Shown piece after piece: positions 1 through 11,868 of a stretch of 64,000 nt of DNA. A model generated the notes under the pieces. The model worked only from the letters and a program-made list of their open reading frames with translations. It did no database searches and was not told the DNA's origin. Origin of the DNA: Austropuccinia psidii (lineage: Eukaryota > Basidiomycota > Pucciniomycetes > Pucciniales > Sphaerophragmiaceae); NCBI GenBank assembly GCA_023105745.1, contig JALGQZ010000001.1, positions 47,243,662 through 47,307,661 on the forward strand, given 5' to 3'. The translations under genes were made by a program, and so were the position numbers. Positions within the stretch are counted from its first letter, which is position 1. Each line of letters starts with the position of its first letter.

Positions 1-2
1 AG

Positions 3-2123
3 GCCCTCCAATCTTTTCTTGGCTTTGCCAACTTTTATCGTTGTTTCATTAAAAATTATTCCAAAAAAATCTCTTCTCTCACTTCCCTCCTCAAAAAAGA
101 TTCTCCCTTTATCTTCAATGAGGAAGCTCTTAGTCAGTTTCAGATACTCAAAGAAGCTTTCACCACTGCTCCTATTCTCTCTCATTTTAATCCTTCCCTA
201 CCAACTATTGTAGAGACTGATGCTTCTGATTATGCCTTGGGTGCTGTACTGAGTCAGGTGAATGACTCAGGAAAGCATCCCATTGCATTTGATAGTCGCA
301 AGCTCTTACCAGCTGAACTCAACTATGAAATTCATGACAAGGAACTCCTTGGCATAGTTTGGGCTCTCAAGCGCTGGAGAGCTTTTCTCCTTTCTCTTTC
401 TGATTCCTTTGAGGTCTTGACAGACCATTGTTCCCTTCAGTATTTTATGTCCTCTAAAGTCCTTACTCGTCGTCAAGCCCGTTGGGCAGAATTTCTATCT
501 GAATTTCACTTTATCATCACTTACCGCCCAGGCAGGCTGGCCACTTTACCAGATGCCTTGTCACGTCGGGACGACGTGTACCCAGAGAGGGGGGTGGATT
601 TCATCAGCAAGAATCCTCAAAATTTTCATCAAGTTCTCAAGCAAAATGAAATTCAAGAGTCAACATTCTTCTCAATTAAAGTTGATGTTTTTTCAGATGT
701 AGTTGATCAAATTCAAAGACAAGTATGGCAAGACAAAGATTATAAGGAAATCCTCAACAAATTAGCAAGAGGAGAATCAGTCCCAGACTATTCTCTTGAA
801 CCTCAAGCAAAATTATTATTGATCAAAGATAGAGTAGTCATTCCAAGCAATCATGAAATTAAATTGGAAATTCTTCAAAAGCGTCATGACTCACCGTTGG
901 CTGGCCGTCCTGGCCAGGAGAAGACCCTCAAGCTCATCAAGAGGGATTCTTATTGGGCTGGCATGAATCAAATCATCAAGGACTATGTGTCCTCATGTCA
1001 GCAATGTTCAAGAAACAAGAACATCCACCATAAGAAGTTTGGATTACTCAAGCCTCTTCAAATTCCATCTGGTCCTTGGAATTCTTTATCAATGGACTTT
1101 ATCACTCAATTGCCCTTGTCAAGCAACTTTGATTCAATTTTAGTAGTTGTAGACAGATTTTCAAAAATGGCAATATTTATTCCAACTTATTCAACAATCA
1201 CTTCTTTGGACTTAGCTCAAATATTCATTAATCATGTCTTTTCCAAACATGGTCTTCCAATCAATATTGTTAGTGATAGAGGTTCATTATTTGTTTCATC
1301 ATTTTGGACTCAATTGTGTCAGCAGCTCAAGATATCAAGAGATCTTTCAACTGCCTTTCACCCTGAAACAGATGGACAGACAGAGAGGGTAAATCAGATT
1401 CTAGAACAGTATCTTCGGATGTATGTCAGTTACCATCAAGATGACTGGCACACCTGGCTCCCTCTGGCTGAATTTGCCTATAATAATGCAGAACATTCAT
1501 CAAAAAAACAGTCTCCATTTTTCACTATTTATGGAAGAAATTCCAGCTTTGATTCAATTCACATTTCTCAAGATACACCTGCTGGAAAGTTATCATCAAA
1601 ACTCCAATCAGTACAGCAAGTTGTCAAAGAAGAATTAGAGTCAGCAATAAAGCGTTTTAAGAAGTATGCAGATAGAAATAGAGCAATTCCACCTGATTTC
1701 CAACCTGGGGACAAAGTATGGCTAGCTTCCAAGAACATCAAGACAACAAGACCCACCAAAAAGCTTCCAGAAAGATGGTTGGGACCCTTTGAAGTTCTCA
1801 AGAAGATTGGCAGCCATGCATATCACCTCAAGTTGCCTCAACAATGGAAGTCAGTTCACCCTGTTTTCCATGTGTCCTTGTTAGAACCAGTAAAGCAATC
1901 AACTATCCCAAATCAACACCAATTTCCACCACCTCCAGTAATAGTGGAAGAGCAAGAAGAATGGGAAGTGGCTCAGGTTCTGGACTTAAAACTCAAGAGA
2001 GGTTCATTATGGTATTTAGTGGAATGGAAAGGATTCAATGAAGACCCAGAAAGAACAACTTGGGAACCAGCTTCCAACCTTACCAACTCCCCAGACCTTG
2101 TCAAGGATTTTCACACTTTGTGA
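3..2123 (+). CDS. Ty3/gypsy polyprotein C-terminal part: RT end, RNase H, integrase, chromodomain
   Basis: The frame is open from base 3 to the TGA at 2121-2123, so the start is off-window. In order I see the end of reverse transcriptase (LQSFLGFANFYR), RNase H (ETDASDYALGAVL, VLTDHCSLQYF), and the tether ending in the DALSR motif typical of gypsy elements. The integrase follows, with a zinc finger (final CQQC), the DDE core (MDFITQL, VSDRGSLF, TDGQTERVNQ) and the GPF/Y-like module (RWLGPFEVL). The end is a chromodomain (YLVEWKGF and WEP). The second zinc-finger His position reads AGRPG, where many relatives, as I remember them, have AGHPG, so the finger may be damaged. Otherwise there is no stop or frameshift. 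Chromodomains of this class can direct integration to marked chromatin. Family relatives are common in rust genomes (recalled, not searched). Confidence 0.9.
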   Translation, partial: ALQSFLGFANFYRCFIKNYSKKISSLTSLLKKDSPFIFNEEALSQFQILKEAFTTAPILSHFNPSLPTIVETDASDYALGAVLSQVNDSGKHPIAFDSRKLLPAELNYEIHDKELLGIVWALKRWRAFLLSLSDSFEVLTDHCSLQYFMSSKVLTRRQARWAEFLSEFHFIITYRPGRLATLPDALSRRDDVYPERGVDFISKNPQNFHQVLKQNEIQESTFFSIKVDVFSDVVDQIQRQVWQDKDYKEILNKLARGESVPDYSLEPQAKLLLIKDRVVIPSNHEIKLEILQKRHDSPLAGRPGQEKTLKLIKRDSYWAGMNQIIKDYVSSCQQCSRNKNIHHKKFGLLKPLQIPSGPWNSLSMDFITQLPLSSNFDSILVVVDRFSKMAIFIPTYSTITSLDLAQIFINHVFSKHGLPINIVSDRGSLFVSSFWTQLCQQLKISRDLSTAFHPETDGQTERVNQILEQYLRMYVSYHQDDWHTWLPLAEFAYNNAEHSSKKQSPFFTIYGRNSSFDSIHISQDTPAGKLSSKLQSVQQVVKEELESAIKRFKKYADRNRAIPPDFQPGDKVWLASKNIKTTRPTKKLPERWLGPFEVLKKIGSHAYHLKLPQQWKSVHPVFHVSLLEPVKQSTIPNQHQFPPPPVIVEEQEEWEVAQVLDLKLKRGSLWYLVEWKGFNEDPERTTWEPASNLTNSPDLVKDFHTL

Positions 2124-3800
2124 GCACTTGTCAATTCTTTGGACAGGTTCAGAAGGCCTTGCAACATCATACCCTCAAGATTTGGACCTTTCATCAAGAT
2201 ATGGCCCAATCTTTCTCTTATTTTCTTTTATTTCTTTAATCATGCCATAAATTATTTTTCAAGACATTCACTACCACAATTCATGTTATGGCATAATTTC
2301 TTTTTCATTTATGGTGCTTGGTTGGGAGTGGAAGTTATGAAAGTACGTTCCATCTCCTGGTATGCATCCCTGAGGGTCTACTTCTTGTAAAACATTACCT
2401 TGGCCACGCTGTGAGCATCAAATGCTTGATTTTATCTTTCAGAACATTTTGGCCAAAATCAAGAAACTCACCACAAGAAGTACAACCCTCAGGAATTTCT
2501 TATTTCTTTCTTTACTCTCTTTTTCTCTCAATTCTTTTTCATTTTTATTTTTTATTTTCATTTCTTTTACTTGTATCTTTTATTTTTATTTTTATTTCTT
2601 ATTTCAAAAAACAGTAGTCATCACTCCCATATCACGTTTGGGGAGTCAATTCATACAATAATCAAAGAGCAAAACACGAGTAATGGTAAAGACCACCTAC
2701 AGATAACCCTCATCAAAACTTCTTCAAGTCAGCCTTAAACTCATTCCTTAAGATCAAAATTGAAAGCCAAAAACCCAATCAGTAAGGCATTTATGGCAAT
2801 TGACCAGTCAAGGAGGAGATAAGAAAGACATTCAGAAAGAAATCAAGATCAAAAAGGAAAACCCTGCTTCAAATGGCCCAATTGGTCAATTTCATGAATT
2901 TATGCACTTTGGCACAAATGGCCATATCAAACCTCAAAACTTCAAAATAGCTCAGTTCTATCATTTTTCATCAAAATATGCTTAATTAGGCATATTGGCA
3001 AATTTGCGCATTTTGCGCACTTTTGCGCAAAAGGCCTGTTTATCTTGTCAAAAGGCTTCAAAAGGCCTTTTTGGCCAATTTCATCATAATTGCGCATTTG
3101 CGCATTTTGCGCCAAAATGCGCAAAATGGCCAGAACACCTTATAGGCCACTTTTCCATAATTTATCAACTTTTTCATCTTTTCCACCAATATATATGCCA
3201 TTAGGGCATATATGCGCATTTGCGCACTTTGCGCAAAAATGCGCAAAATGGCCAGAACACCCTATAAGGCCATTTTTCATCATCAATCAAGTTTTTTCAC
3301 TTTTTTCACCATTGTATGCCATTATGGCATATATGCGCATTTGCGCACTTTGCGCAAATTGGCCAAAATCCCCCTTAATCACAAAATCAAGTATTTTGGC
3401 CAGGACTTCTGAAATGTTCCAAAACCTCAAGTATTGGCCACTTCATGCCAACACTGTCAAGATTCAAAATCATGATGAAATCAGGTGTTCTTGGGACATA
3501 AACCCAGGTCACCCCCTTTTCAAAAGCCAGAGGACTCAAGGAAAGTTTAGTGAAGACACTCAAGACAAGAATGAAGATTATTTTAGAAGAATGAAGGCAT
3601 TTTGAAGGAAAAGAGGGAATTCAGAATCAAGATCAAGGGGAAGATACCTACAAGTGATTAAATGAAGATTTTGTTTGAGTATTGATTGAAGAAGAAAGTT
3701 TAATGGGATACATTTAAGGAATTGGGGAAAGAACTGTATGGATTGATTGCAAGCTCATCAAGACTCACTATACTCATGGTGCTCAGAGCTCACCACTTTC
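2124..3800 (+). other. Long 3' noncoding region of element A
   Basis: About 1.7 kb separates the polyprotein stop from the polypurine tract, which is long for a gypsy element. It includes a T-rich stretch (2490-2610), a TGCGCA-rich tandem repeat (3005-3356) and a purine-rich stretch (3500-3720). Several ORFs run through it, but none resembles a known protein and their translations follow the nucleotide repeats. The region near the polypurine tract is shared with element B (38360-38708, reverse strand), which shows that it is a regular part of the element and not a later insertion. Confidence 0.7.
3005..3356. repeat. Tandem repeat rich in TGCGCA palindromes
   Basis: Thirteen TGCGCA hexamers, each its own reverse complement, fall in three clusters (3005-3029, 3091-3123 and 3213-3356). 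The later clusters belong to an imperfect tandem unit of roughly 120 bp that also carries AAAATGGCCAGAACACC and a GGCATAT palindromic segment. In an AT-rich window this CpG-bearing array stands out. The spacing of the hexamers within a cluster is 8-10 bp, close to one DNA turn, which would suit a cooperative DNA-binding protein. That function is an inference. Confidence 0.85.
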
Positions 3801-3813
3801 AAGAGGGGGATAA
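3801..3813 (+). promoter_or_regulatory. Polypurine tract of element A
   Basis: AAGAGGGGGATAA sits directly before the 3' LTR start TGTCATAGCC. Purine tracts in this position prime plus-strand DNA synthesis in LTR retrotransposons. The reverse-strand equivalent in element B is at 38360-38372. Confidence 0.8.
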
Positions 3814-4590
3814 TGTCATAGCCAAGGAGGAAGGGGCATTACCAATCATCTTCAACAATCATTACCTCATTGGTACCCTTCAAAACCCAATCAGCAACAA
3901 TCATTATTTCTTGGATACCCTTCAAAACCCAATCAGCAAGGGGGTTTCATTCTACATTCTCCAAATACAGTTCCAGACCTCAATACAGTTTCATACAGGC
4001 AAGACCCAAATACAGGATTCACCAAATACAGGCCTTTCATCAATACAGGCGCAAATAGCTGTATTGACTGTATAGCCTGTATTGGATTCACCAATACAGG
4101 ATTCAATCCCACATACAACTTCTTCCAGCATACAGGCCAGTATCTCAACACTCAAACTCCAAGGCTGGTATTTCTCACATATACCAGCCCCTCTTCATCC
4201 GCCTGGGGGTTTTTCCCCCAGTTAATTAAAATATTGGATTTATTATTTAATATTATTTTATTTCTCATTTAAGAAATATTATTTTATTATTTATTAAGTT
4301 AGTCTTTGCCTTCCCTCACCTGTTCAGTAGAGTCCTGGTGGCCATATCCTTTATTAATCCTTTTCTCTCTTCTGAACAGGTTGAAACAGTGGTACAGGAT
4401 TATTTGTGGTTGGCTCTTTATTATTGCTTTTGTTTTGTCTCTCTTATCTTTTATGCTTATTATTTCATGACTAGGAATTTATCCTCTTACTCTATTAATC
4501 TTATCATTTGAGTACTCTTCTGAGCCCTCCATAAGTAAGTCTGTTCACTGAGTGCCAGGCCCTCTTCATTTTAGAAGAGCCCCTGTGACA
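3814..4590 (+). repeat. 3' LTR of element A (family III)
   Basis: The 777-bp LTR starts TGTCATAGCC and ends GCCCCTGTGACA. It is recognised because B carries the same sequence in reverse (9997-10688 plus 38324-38359). It contains a 21-bp-class direct repeat (CCTTCAAAACCCAATCAGCA near 3878 and 3918) and a dense cluster of AATACAG/CTGTATT motifs at 3965-4110. The same short motif recurs in the unrelated family II LTRs. Confidence 0.87.
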
Positions 4591-6530
4591 TCCTTTTAAA
4601 TATGACCTCATATCCAAAAAGGTCAAAGGAAAAACTTTACAATAATCATTCCTCCAAATAATTCTCTTAAAATAAGTAAAAATACCACAAAAAAGCATAA
4701 ATGTTAAAGCAAATTAGACTCTGATGAATAAACATGTGAAATAAATCCCACCATTAGATTACCCATGATCAGACACACATATATCACCTTTTTTGCATAT
4801 CTGTAAAGTCAATAACTAATGAGTAATAAGCTAAAAATGCCATAAAAAGACATAAATTCTTATTCATCTCAGAAGCCAATGGAACAACATGTGAAATCAA
4901 TGGGACCATTAGATTCCCCATGAAAGACTACACATAAAACAATTTTATTTCATTTCTCTAAAGTTGATACTTAAAGAATTCAGCTGAATATATGCACTTT
5001 TTTGGTCAGTGCCTACATTCATGGTTTTTAGCTAATATCTCCTGAAATATACATGATAGGGAGTTAAACCAAAGAGAAAGTTAGCAGGTAATCACTGTTA
5101 AAACACAGATATGAACTTTATTTGACAAGCTATAAACAAGGTTATAACTTGTAAGGGTTTATTGCACAAAATTGTTAGATCTGTTGACCACTTTGTTGTG
5201 AAAGTGGTCCAAGCTTAAAATAAAGTGGATATTCAGGCTCTTCCAGCTCATACATGAAGAACTTGTATTTTATATTATAATATTCAAGGTAAACTCCCTG
5301 AAATCATGGTTTGGAGTTTAAAATATTGAATTTCAACAGAAAAGATGAGATACAGGAAAAATCATCAGAAATAGAGTTTTGATGATGTAATGAAATTCTC
5401 TTGGCAGTTTAATGAGCACATGCCAAGCTGTCAGAATTAATTCCCTGAATGGCTGTAGCGTGTATAACTCAAAAGATATTAATGATCAAATTTTAAGCTT
5501 AAAATTTATCATTTATGATCACTCACTGTAATCTTATTTTAAGTTTAACAGTGATATAAGGGATACAAATGGTGAATACTCTTATATTATGATTAATACT
5601 AATAAAATACATGAAGTTTAGGCTTCTGAAAAGCCATTATGTCTTCAAACTTAGAGCTATAGTGATAAATCTAAATAATTGTGTCATAATGGAATAAAAT
5701 GGTTTAATTATGATGTAATCATCACTAAATCTTGAAATACTGATCAATTCCAGTGGATACCATCAGTACGGGTCTACTAGAAGGGAGGAATTTACTATAA
5801 ATAGAGGCCTTTTTGCTCTATTTCCCCCTCATACGCATCAAGTACAATAAAACACTAAATAAAAAGATAAAATCTTCATTAATTAGATATAAATCATTTA
5901 AATTATCAAAGACCAAAAGTAATCTATATTATAATCACCAATCTTTCTGTGATTATTCTATTTGTTTAATTATTTCTGCTATATTTCTCTATAAATCTTA
6001 TTTTACATGTAAAATTTACAATATTTTTAATTTCTTTTATTTTAGTTTGCAGATACAATTTAAATAAGTTGTATTTACATGTTTTAGGAATCAAATAATT
6101 CAAAATTATTATATTAATTGCTAAAAGTAGGTTAGTTCCCCTTTTAGAATATTTTCCCTTCATTATTACTTTCCATATTTCTTTCATTAATGTGAATATT
6201 ATTTATATTAATATATAACATTAATATTAGTAATATTATTTTTATTAATCTCTTTTTATTATTAAAAAAAAATTTATATGCCCTTATTATTTGCTGGTAA
6301 CAGTAAGAAACAGCTTTCAATCTATTTAGTTTTATTATATTTTATTTTTATAATATAAATTATATTATGATATTTATTAGATAATATAATAATTTGACAC
6401 CATAATTATAGTAATTCTTGATTATTATGATTATTCTCCATTTCTATTATTGAAATTAATAAGGACCTTCATAATGCAATAAGTGAAATATTTGTAATAC
6501 TTACTCATTTTTTCATACTCAAACCTTACA
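4591..6530 (+). repeat. S1: family I LTR, probably solo, interrupted by element A
   Basis: The sequence aligns along its length with the LTR at 50120-52104 (reverse strand) and ends with CAAACCTTACA at 6530. Its first few bases (TGTGA..) are missing because element A abuts it. The bases after 6530 continue the polyprotein remnant of E7, not a primer-binding site, so this is a solo LTR lying in the polyprotein region of E7. The expected target duplication on the right would be 6531-6535 (CTTCT); its partner lies beyond A, outside the window. Confidence 0.8.
5796..5804 (+). promoter_or_regulatory. TATA box of the family I (E3-type) LTR
   Basis: TATAAATAG lies in a stretch that is very similar in all copies of this LTR. 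The equivalents on the reverse strand are at 40867-40875 (E6), 50867-50875 (3' LTR of E3) and 59476-59484 (5' LTR of E3). The surrounding GGGAGG and GAGCTCT or GAGGCCT stretches are also conserved. Position and conservation suggest the core promoter; transcription has not been shown. Confidence 0.6.
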
Positions 6531-7558
6531 CTTCTGTTGGCTTAATTTGTTTTTAAATGAAGCAAATTGCCCCTGAACAGGTTTTTCATTGAGGATTTTT
6601 GTCTGGTGTAGTTAATCACCGAGTCCTTCTCCATAAGAATCAATGTACAGTTTGAAATGTAGTTTCCAATCTGCCATTAGAAGAAATGGGGCATTTATGA
6701 CGGCATTTTTCAATTCCTCATGTCCTTCGACCCTTTCTTTAGTCATTTCATAGACTTTCTATTGGTCACAGAGCTCATAAAAGGATTTGGAAATTCTTGC
6801 AAAATCTTTTATATGCTATCTCCAATAAACAGCAAATCCTAAAAATTATTGAATTTCTTTTTTTGTTTTGGGAATTGGTTTTAGTAGTACTGCTGCTACT
6901 TCCTTTTTTTATGCCCAAGCTTAGTCAAGATACAACATTTTCCAGTGCTTTTAGCTCACTATATGCAAAATGACAGTTTTTCAAAGAAACTTTCATACCT
7001 ACTTGAACTATTTTTTAAGATTTTTCCCAGTATTTTTAAGTGATTTTCCTAGGTTTCTGTGCAAACTATAATCTCATCGATAATGATAATTAACCATTCT
7101 TCTGATAATTCTTCAGGAAATATGGTGTTCATCATGCTTTGATAATGGGAAGGTGCTTTCTTATACATAATATCATCCTTCAACATTCATATATTCCATA
7201 GTGGACTATAATCCTCATTGTTTTCTTGGCATTGTCTGTTAAAACATTTTTGTGAAATCCCATTAGACTATCCATGGCTGTAATGAGCTTAGCCTGTGAA
7301 AATTGTGTTACTGTCTCATGGATTCTGGGTATTGGATATATGTTAGTGATAGTATAGCTATTTAAAGCTCTAAAGTTCCCTACCATCCTTGATTTTCCAT
7401 TGTTCCAAGTTATAATGACAGGTGTATTTACTTCTATATGTTCATTATGCCCTAATTTTCTTAACAATTAAAGGTTCATTAAGTCCTTAATGTGGAATTC
7501 TAATGCTTATCTATCTCTTGGTCTATCTGGTTAAGTTGTTATTTTTACCTGTGGTGGA
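6531..7558 (-). pseudogene. gag-pol remnant of E7 (RT and RNase H)
   Basis: Reading the minus strand, the longest open piece (7467-7180) holds recognisable reverse transcriptase text, such as HNEHIEVNTPVIITW, GKSRMVGNFRALN and YPIPRIHET. Further left, frames are broken but match the YIDD, thumb and RNase H regions of E3 at nucleotide level. Substitutions and indels are far denser than in the other copies, which fits this being the oldest layer. Confidence 0.8.
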
Positions 7559-9448
7559 TGTGAGCCTTGAGGTATATTTTACATACCCAAATAAGCCACA
7601 ATTATCTTAAAAACAAATTTTGAATTATGCATAACTCATCAGTCATGCATATATCCAAAATTCATCATTTTGGATTTCAGAAAAGATGAAGAACTCTTTA
7701 TTGAGTAAGTAAATCCATGTATTTAAGGCCAGATTTGGATTCTACACAAAATTTCATGTAGGGTAGCTCCATAGAGTGAATAAGCTCAAATTAACTCTTT
7801 GAGGTGGTGATATGGAAAATACTTCAATACCACATAAAAGATCTGTGAAAATTTTTGTTTTCTTAAATTCACGCCAAAATAATGGGAAGGTGAGGAATCC
7901 TATGTTACATATACACTAAGAATAGTGTTATGCATGTTTTGAGAACTTAATATCATGGTATTCTCACATGGACCTTTGGTACACCCATAGTGGATATCTC
8001 ACTTGAAGCTTAAATTTCTATTTTGATGTAAAAAATAGGAAAGGGGGACAAAAGACATCAAAGAGAGCCAGGGTACCCAACTTCTGAGGCCTCAGAGGCG
8101 TGGACAGCTCCAAATCTTGGATAAATGGCTGACCTTGGACCAATTAGTAAACTAAATCAGTTTGGGAAATTTGTTACCATGTTACAACTACAGTAAATCT
8201 TAAGAAAATAGCAAATAAACTGCTATTTTGACGTGCCAAGGAGGCAAAGAGCTACTTAGACTCCTGTAACCATGTCAATTCTTAATGGCTTTCCTTGGAT
8301 AAACCCCAAAAGAGTAATTAAAACCCTTTTTGGACTTGTATCCATTGATTTACCTTGTAGCAACCAGTAAAACACTGATATTTGCAATTCTACGTAGAAA
8401 TGAGGTAAAACCTTCAAAAATTCATTAAAAATACCATGCTTAATGAATCTTTGGAAAACGTTCAGGACCAATCGAGAACTGTATTATCTATGGTAAAACC
8501 GAAAATAATTATGGTTTTACTAGTGAAATTAAAAGCTTTACTTACAGTCCATTTTTGATTATTCTATGTGAAACACTGAATCTTCAAAAATTCACAGTAA
8601 TTACAAAATGTGATGAAATTGCAAATAACATTGATACCTTTGAGAAATCAATGATTATTTTGGAATAAAAGAAGATTTACAGATGTTACTCTTTTTATTC
8701 TTAACCATATTGGGGTTAGTAGTCACGTAAAAGCATCAATTAAGTAATTATGATGATCTTATATGACAATAGATGATGCAATCAATAATCCAAAAGGGTT
8801 TATTGTTTTCTCACTAACAGGTTTTCAGTTTGCTCCATGGAATGCCTCTGTGAGCTGTTGTTGACTTAAAAGAGGCCTCCTCTTGCTGTTTTTTCCACAT
8901 CATCATCTTATTATTCATTTAAATCACTGTTACCAACAAGTAAGTATTGGTTAAAGCTATTCTTAAGTGTTTTAATTCTTTCAGAATCAATCAGAAAGAC
9001 GTTAAATCATAGAATAAAACTATATATTGTTTTAATACTGTTATAAATACATTTTGATCCATTAAATCCACAATTCTACGTCAAATCTCTCTATCCTATC
9101 TTTCAATAAGCTCTTTGGAATATTAGTGATTTATTTATCTTTGATTCTTAAAGTTTTCTTCAAGAATTATATTTATAATTATTCTTGCAAAAGATAATTA
9201 TATATTAAAATAATTTTATTATTTTAATAAAAAGAAGTTTTATTATTAAAATCTTCTTGCAATTTATTCTTGTAGAAAATTACTGCTCACTGTTAAAATC
9301 CCTAGTAGTGTTTTACATGTGAAAGAAATAATTCTTTAACTATTTAGTTGTGGTTATAATAATATTTTATCATTATCTTTCATAAGAATAGACATAGTAC
9401 TGTTAATTAATAGTAATATTATCATCAGTTTCATAGTCAAATCCTACA
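7559..9448 (+). repeat. S2: divergent family I solo LTR with TSD GTGGA
   Basis: The element begins TGTGAGCCTTGAGG and ends CAAATCCTACA, with no internal region. It is flanked by GTGGA on both sides (7554-7558 and 9449-9453). The duplicated bases belong to the GGTGGRTAAGG-type sequence of the host polyprotein, so removing the LTR restores the alignment with E3. At 1890 bp it is similar in size to other family I LTRs but divergent in the middle, so it may be a third subfamily. Confidence 0.85.
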
Positions 9449-9453
9449 GTGGA

Positions 9454-9996
9454 GAAGGTTTTTCCACATTAAGAATAATTCCTACCTCATTTCCAATAAT
9501 AGCATGTAGTGGTTCTTTGTCAGCTTCACAAGCACTTTTATATCGAAATAGGAGATCAATCAATTTTTCTTGAATTTTTCTGTTAATTATGGATTGAATT
9601 CTGCTTCTATAATATGTTCAATTATGAATGGATGTCTTTCTGGGATTTTATCTTCAGTTTTTAGGAAATTAATTTCTTTTTTATTTCTCATAAAACTAAA
9701 TTTCTGTCTTTTATTTTTCTCTATAGTAAAATATCTGTCTTTCTGATTAGAGATATCTATAAAATCAATTGAAAAGAAATCATTGCCTAGTATGAAATCG
9801 TTAGTAGTAGAGTTGTCCATTACTACAAACTCTACTTTCACTCTTATACATTGGGAAGGGTGAGGGAATATTAGTGTCAAGTCAATTATTCAAGGGGCTT
9901 CATGCTTTCACTTGGACTACTAGATTGAAAACCCTGTATTGGTATGATTTTTTCTTCCCAATCTATTATAATTCTTTCCAAATAACTCTTACCAAC
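9454..9996 (-). pseudogene. gag-pol remnant of E7 (protease to RT linker)
   Basis: An open piece at 9880-9587 (minus) reads IFPHPSQCIRVKVEFVVM and FILGNDFFSIDFIDISNQKD, the retropepsin C-terminal half of family I. The catalytic Asp segment lies just right of this piece or is cut off by B at 9997. Frames are broken on either side. Its counterpart in E3 is 55640-55140. Confidence 0.8.
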
Positions 9997-10688
9997 TGTC
10001 ACAGGGGCTCTTCTAAATAAAGAGGGCCTGGCACTCAGTGAACAGACTTACTTATGGAGGGCTCAGAATAAATACTCAATTTATAAGAGTAATGAGATAA
10101 GAGAAATAAGTTCCTAGTCATAAAAGAATAAGCATTGAAAGATAAGAGAGAAAAAAAAGCAACAATAAAAAGACAACCACAAATAATCCTGTACCACTGT
10201 TTCAACCTGTTCAGAAAAGAGAAAGGGATTAATAAAGTATATGGCCACCAGGACTCTACTGAACAGGTGAAGGAAGGCAAAGACTAACTTAATAATTAAT
10301 AAAATAATATTTCTTAATGAGAAATAAAATAATATTAAATAGTCAATCCAATATTTTAATTAACTTGGGGAAAAAACCCCACGTGGGTGAAAGGGGGCTG
10401 GTATATGTGAAAAAGTGCCAGCCTGGAGTTTGAGTGTTGAGAAACCATGATTGTATGATTGAAGAACCTGTATTTTAGAGGTGAAACTGTATTGGTGTAT
10501 CCAATACAGCTACTTGGATCAATAAAGGTGTTTGCACCTGTATTGAGGGCAGGCCTGTATTTGGTGAATCCTGTATTTGGGTTCTGCCTCTATTGAGCTG
10601 TATTAAGGTTTGAAACTATATTTGGTGAATATTCCATGAAACCCCTTGCTGATTAGGTGTTGGAAGATTTTCCATTAGTCATGAATGG
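9997..10688 (-). repeat. 3' LTR of element B, first part
   Basis: It starts TGTCACAGGGGC, the reverse complement of the end of element A's LTR, and shares the same landmarks in reverse order (AGAGGGCCTGGCACTCAGTG and the CTGTATT cluster at 10470-10570). It breaks at 10688, where solo LTR S3 begins. The remaining 36 bp are at 38324-38359, including one copy of the AATGG target duplication. Confidence 0.88.
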
Positions 10689-11868
10689 TGTGAGCCTTAG
10701 AGGTATTTTCATATACCCAAAACACCACAAATAACAAAATAAGCTATAAATATAAATGAAATAAATTTATTTATATTATCAAAATACAAATTGAAATATA
10801 AATACAAATTTATATATAAAAAAATAAGAAATTTATTTTAAATTAAAATCAAAATTACATTAAATTTTAAAATTGTGAAAATGCATTTTTGCTTGAAAAA
10901 ATTAACCAAAAATGGATTTTTAATAAAATTAATGAAATTAAAATATTTTTGATAAAAAGTTAAATAAAATGTATTGGAGCTTTTTAATCAATGAATAAAC
11001 TTAAGAAAATTACTTCACCATTGGATTCCTCATGAAAAATAAGGTGGGGTCACCTCTGGGTAAAATTTCTGTAACTTAACTCTAAATAAGCTTACATTGA
11101 GTTTTTAGTATTTTCTGTACAAAAGTTGAAAATCCTCAAAACCTTAATTTAATTCACACCACATGTGGTCTTAACCATCAATTTTTGTGTTAAAATTGAG
11201 GTGTTGTGTGTATTTTAGAAGTTATGAGGAATTGAAGTGTTTTCAATTGAAATGTCAAAATGTGTGCATGTATTACATAAGTGGACTTTAATTGAAAGAT
11301 GAGTTATCAATTATTACAGATGTGTAATTAAAAGTTCAATTGAATTGTATGTGTAAATGACAAGTGTACTACATGATGAGGAATTAAAAGAAAAAAAATA
11401 AATTGGAAAGATTAATTCTGGGGAGGAAAGGTACTCTAGCTCCAAGGGGGAGCCAGACCCCCAAATTCCTTGCTAACAGGCGTGGTATGTCAAAAGCCAT
11501 TAAAAGTTTTATAACTTTTGGAATTGAGTCACAGGGTCTGTGACTCAATTGATGATGAGGTTTTGATACCAACCAGGGTAGTTTTAACTGTTGCCAAGAG
11601 GGTAAAACTACCCTTAAGTTAAAAAAGATCTTAGCAAAAAAGGTTTTAACTGGTTTCTACAGCTCTTATATACATTCTGACGGGTCTTGAAGGCTCTAGA
11701 CCAGGTATTACTATAGTAATGGCTGATTTAAGGGTCTAAAATGGCTAAAACCAGCCCTTTTGGTCTAAACCAGGGCTTAATGATGCCATAATTGGCTTTT
11801 CTGTTGTCAGAGTGTTTGCCACGACTGACAAGAATAAATGTTACTTTTAGAGTAAGAAAATTGATGGC

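Larger units (their letters stand above)
1..4590 (+). mobile_element. Element A: 3' part of a family III chromodomain Ty3/gypsy retrotransposon
   Basis: This is the 3' two thirds of an LTR retrotransposon; its 5' LTR, gag and most of the reverse transcriptase lie left of the window. It holds the end of the polyprotein (3-2123), an unusually long 3' noncoding stretch (2124-3800), a polypurine tract (3801-3813) and a 3' LTR (3814-4590). The next bases (from 4591) match a family I LTR lacking its first six or so bases, so A appears to sit inside solo LTR S1, with bases 4591-4595 as one copy of its target duplication. The other copy would be outside the window. Confidence 0.88.
6531..9996 (-). 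mobile_element. Element E7: decayed family I retrotransposon, outermost host of the stack
   Basis: Two pieces of a minus-strand gag-pol remain: RNase H and RT (6531-7558) and the protease to RT linker (9454-9996). They are separated by solo LTR S2. Both align with the polyprotein of E3 (55000-54100 and 55640-55140). S1 cuts it on the left and B on the right. The missing ends are therefore outside the window, and everything between them appears to have landed inside this one element. Confidence 0.8.

Noticed and set aside
3090..3605. 171-aa plus-strand ORF through the TGCGCA repeats
   Set aside because: The translation (repeated MRICAFCAKM-like text) merely follows the nucleotide repeat, and the opposite strand gives similar repetitive ORFs. 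No known domain.
10035..10280. 81-aa minus-strand ORF in the LTR of B
   Set aside because: It lies wholly within an LTR. The matching part of A's LTR does not keep the frame.
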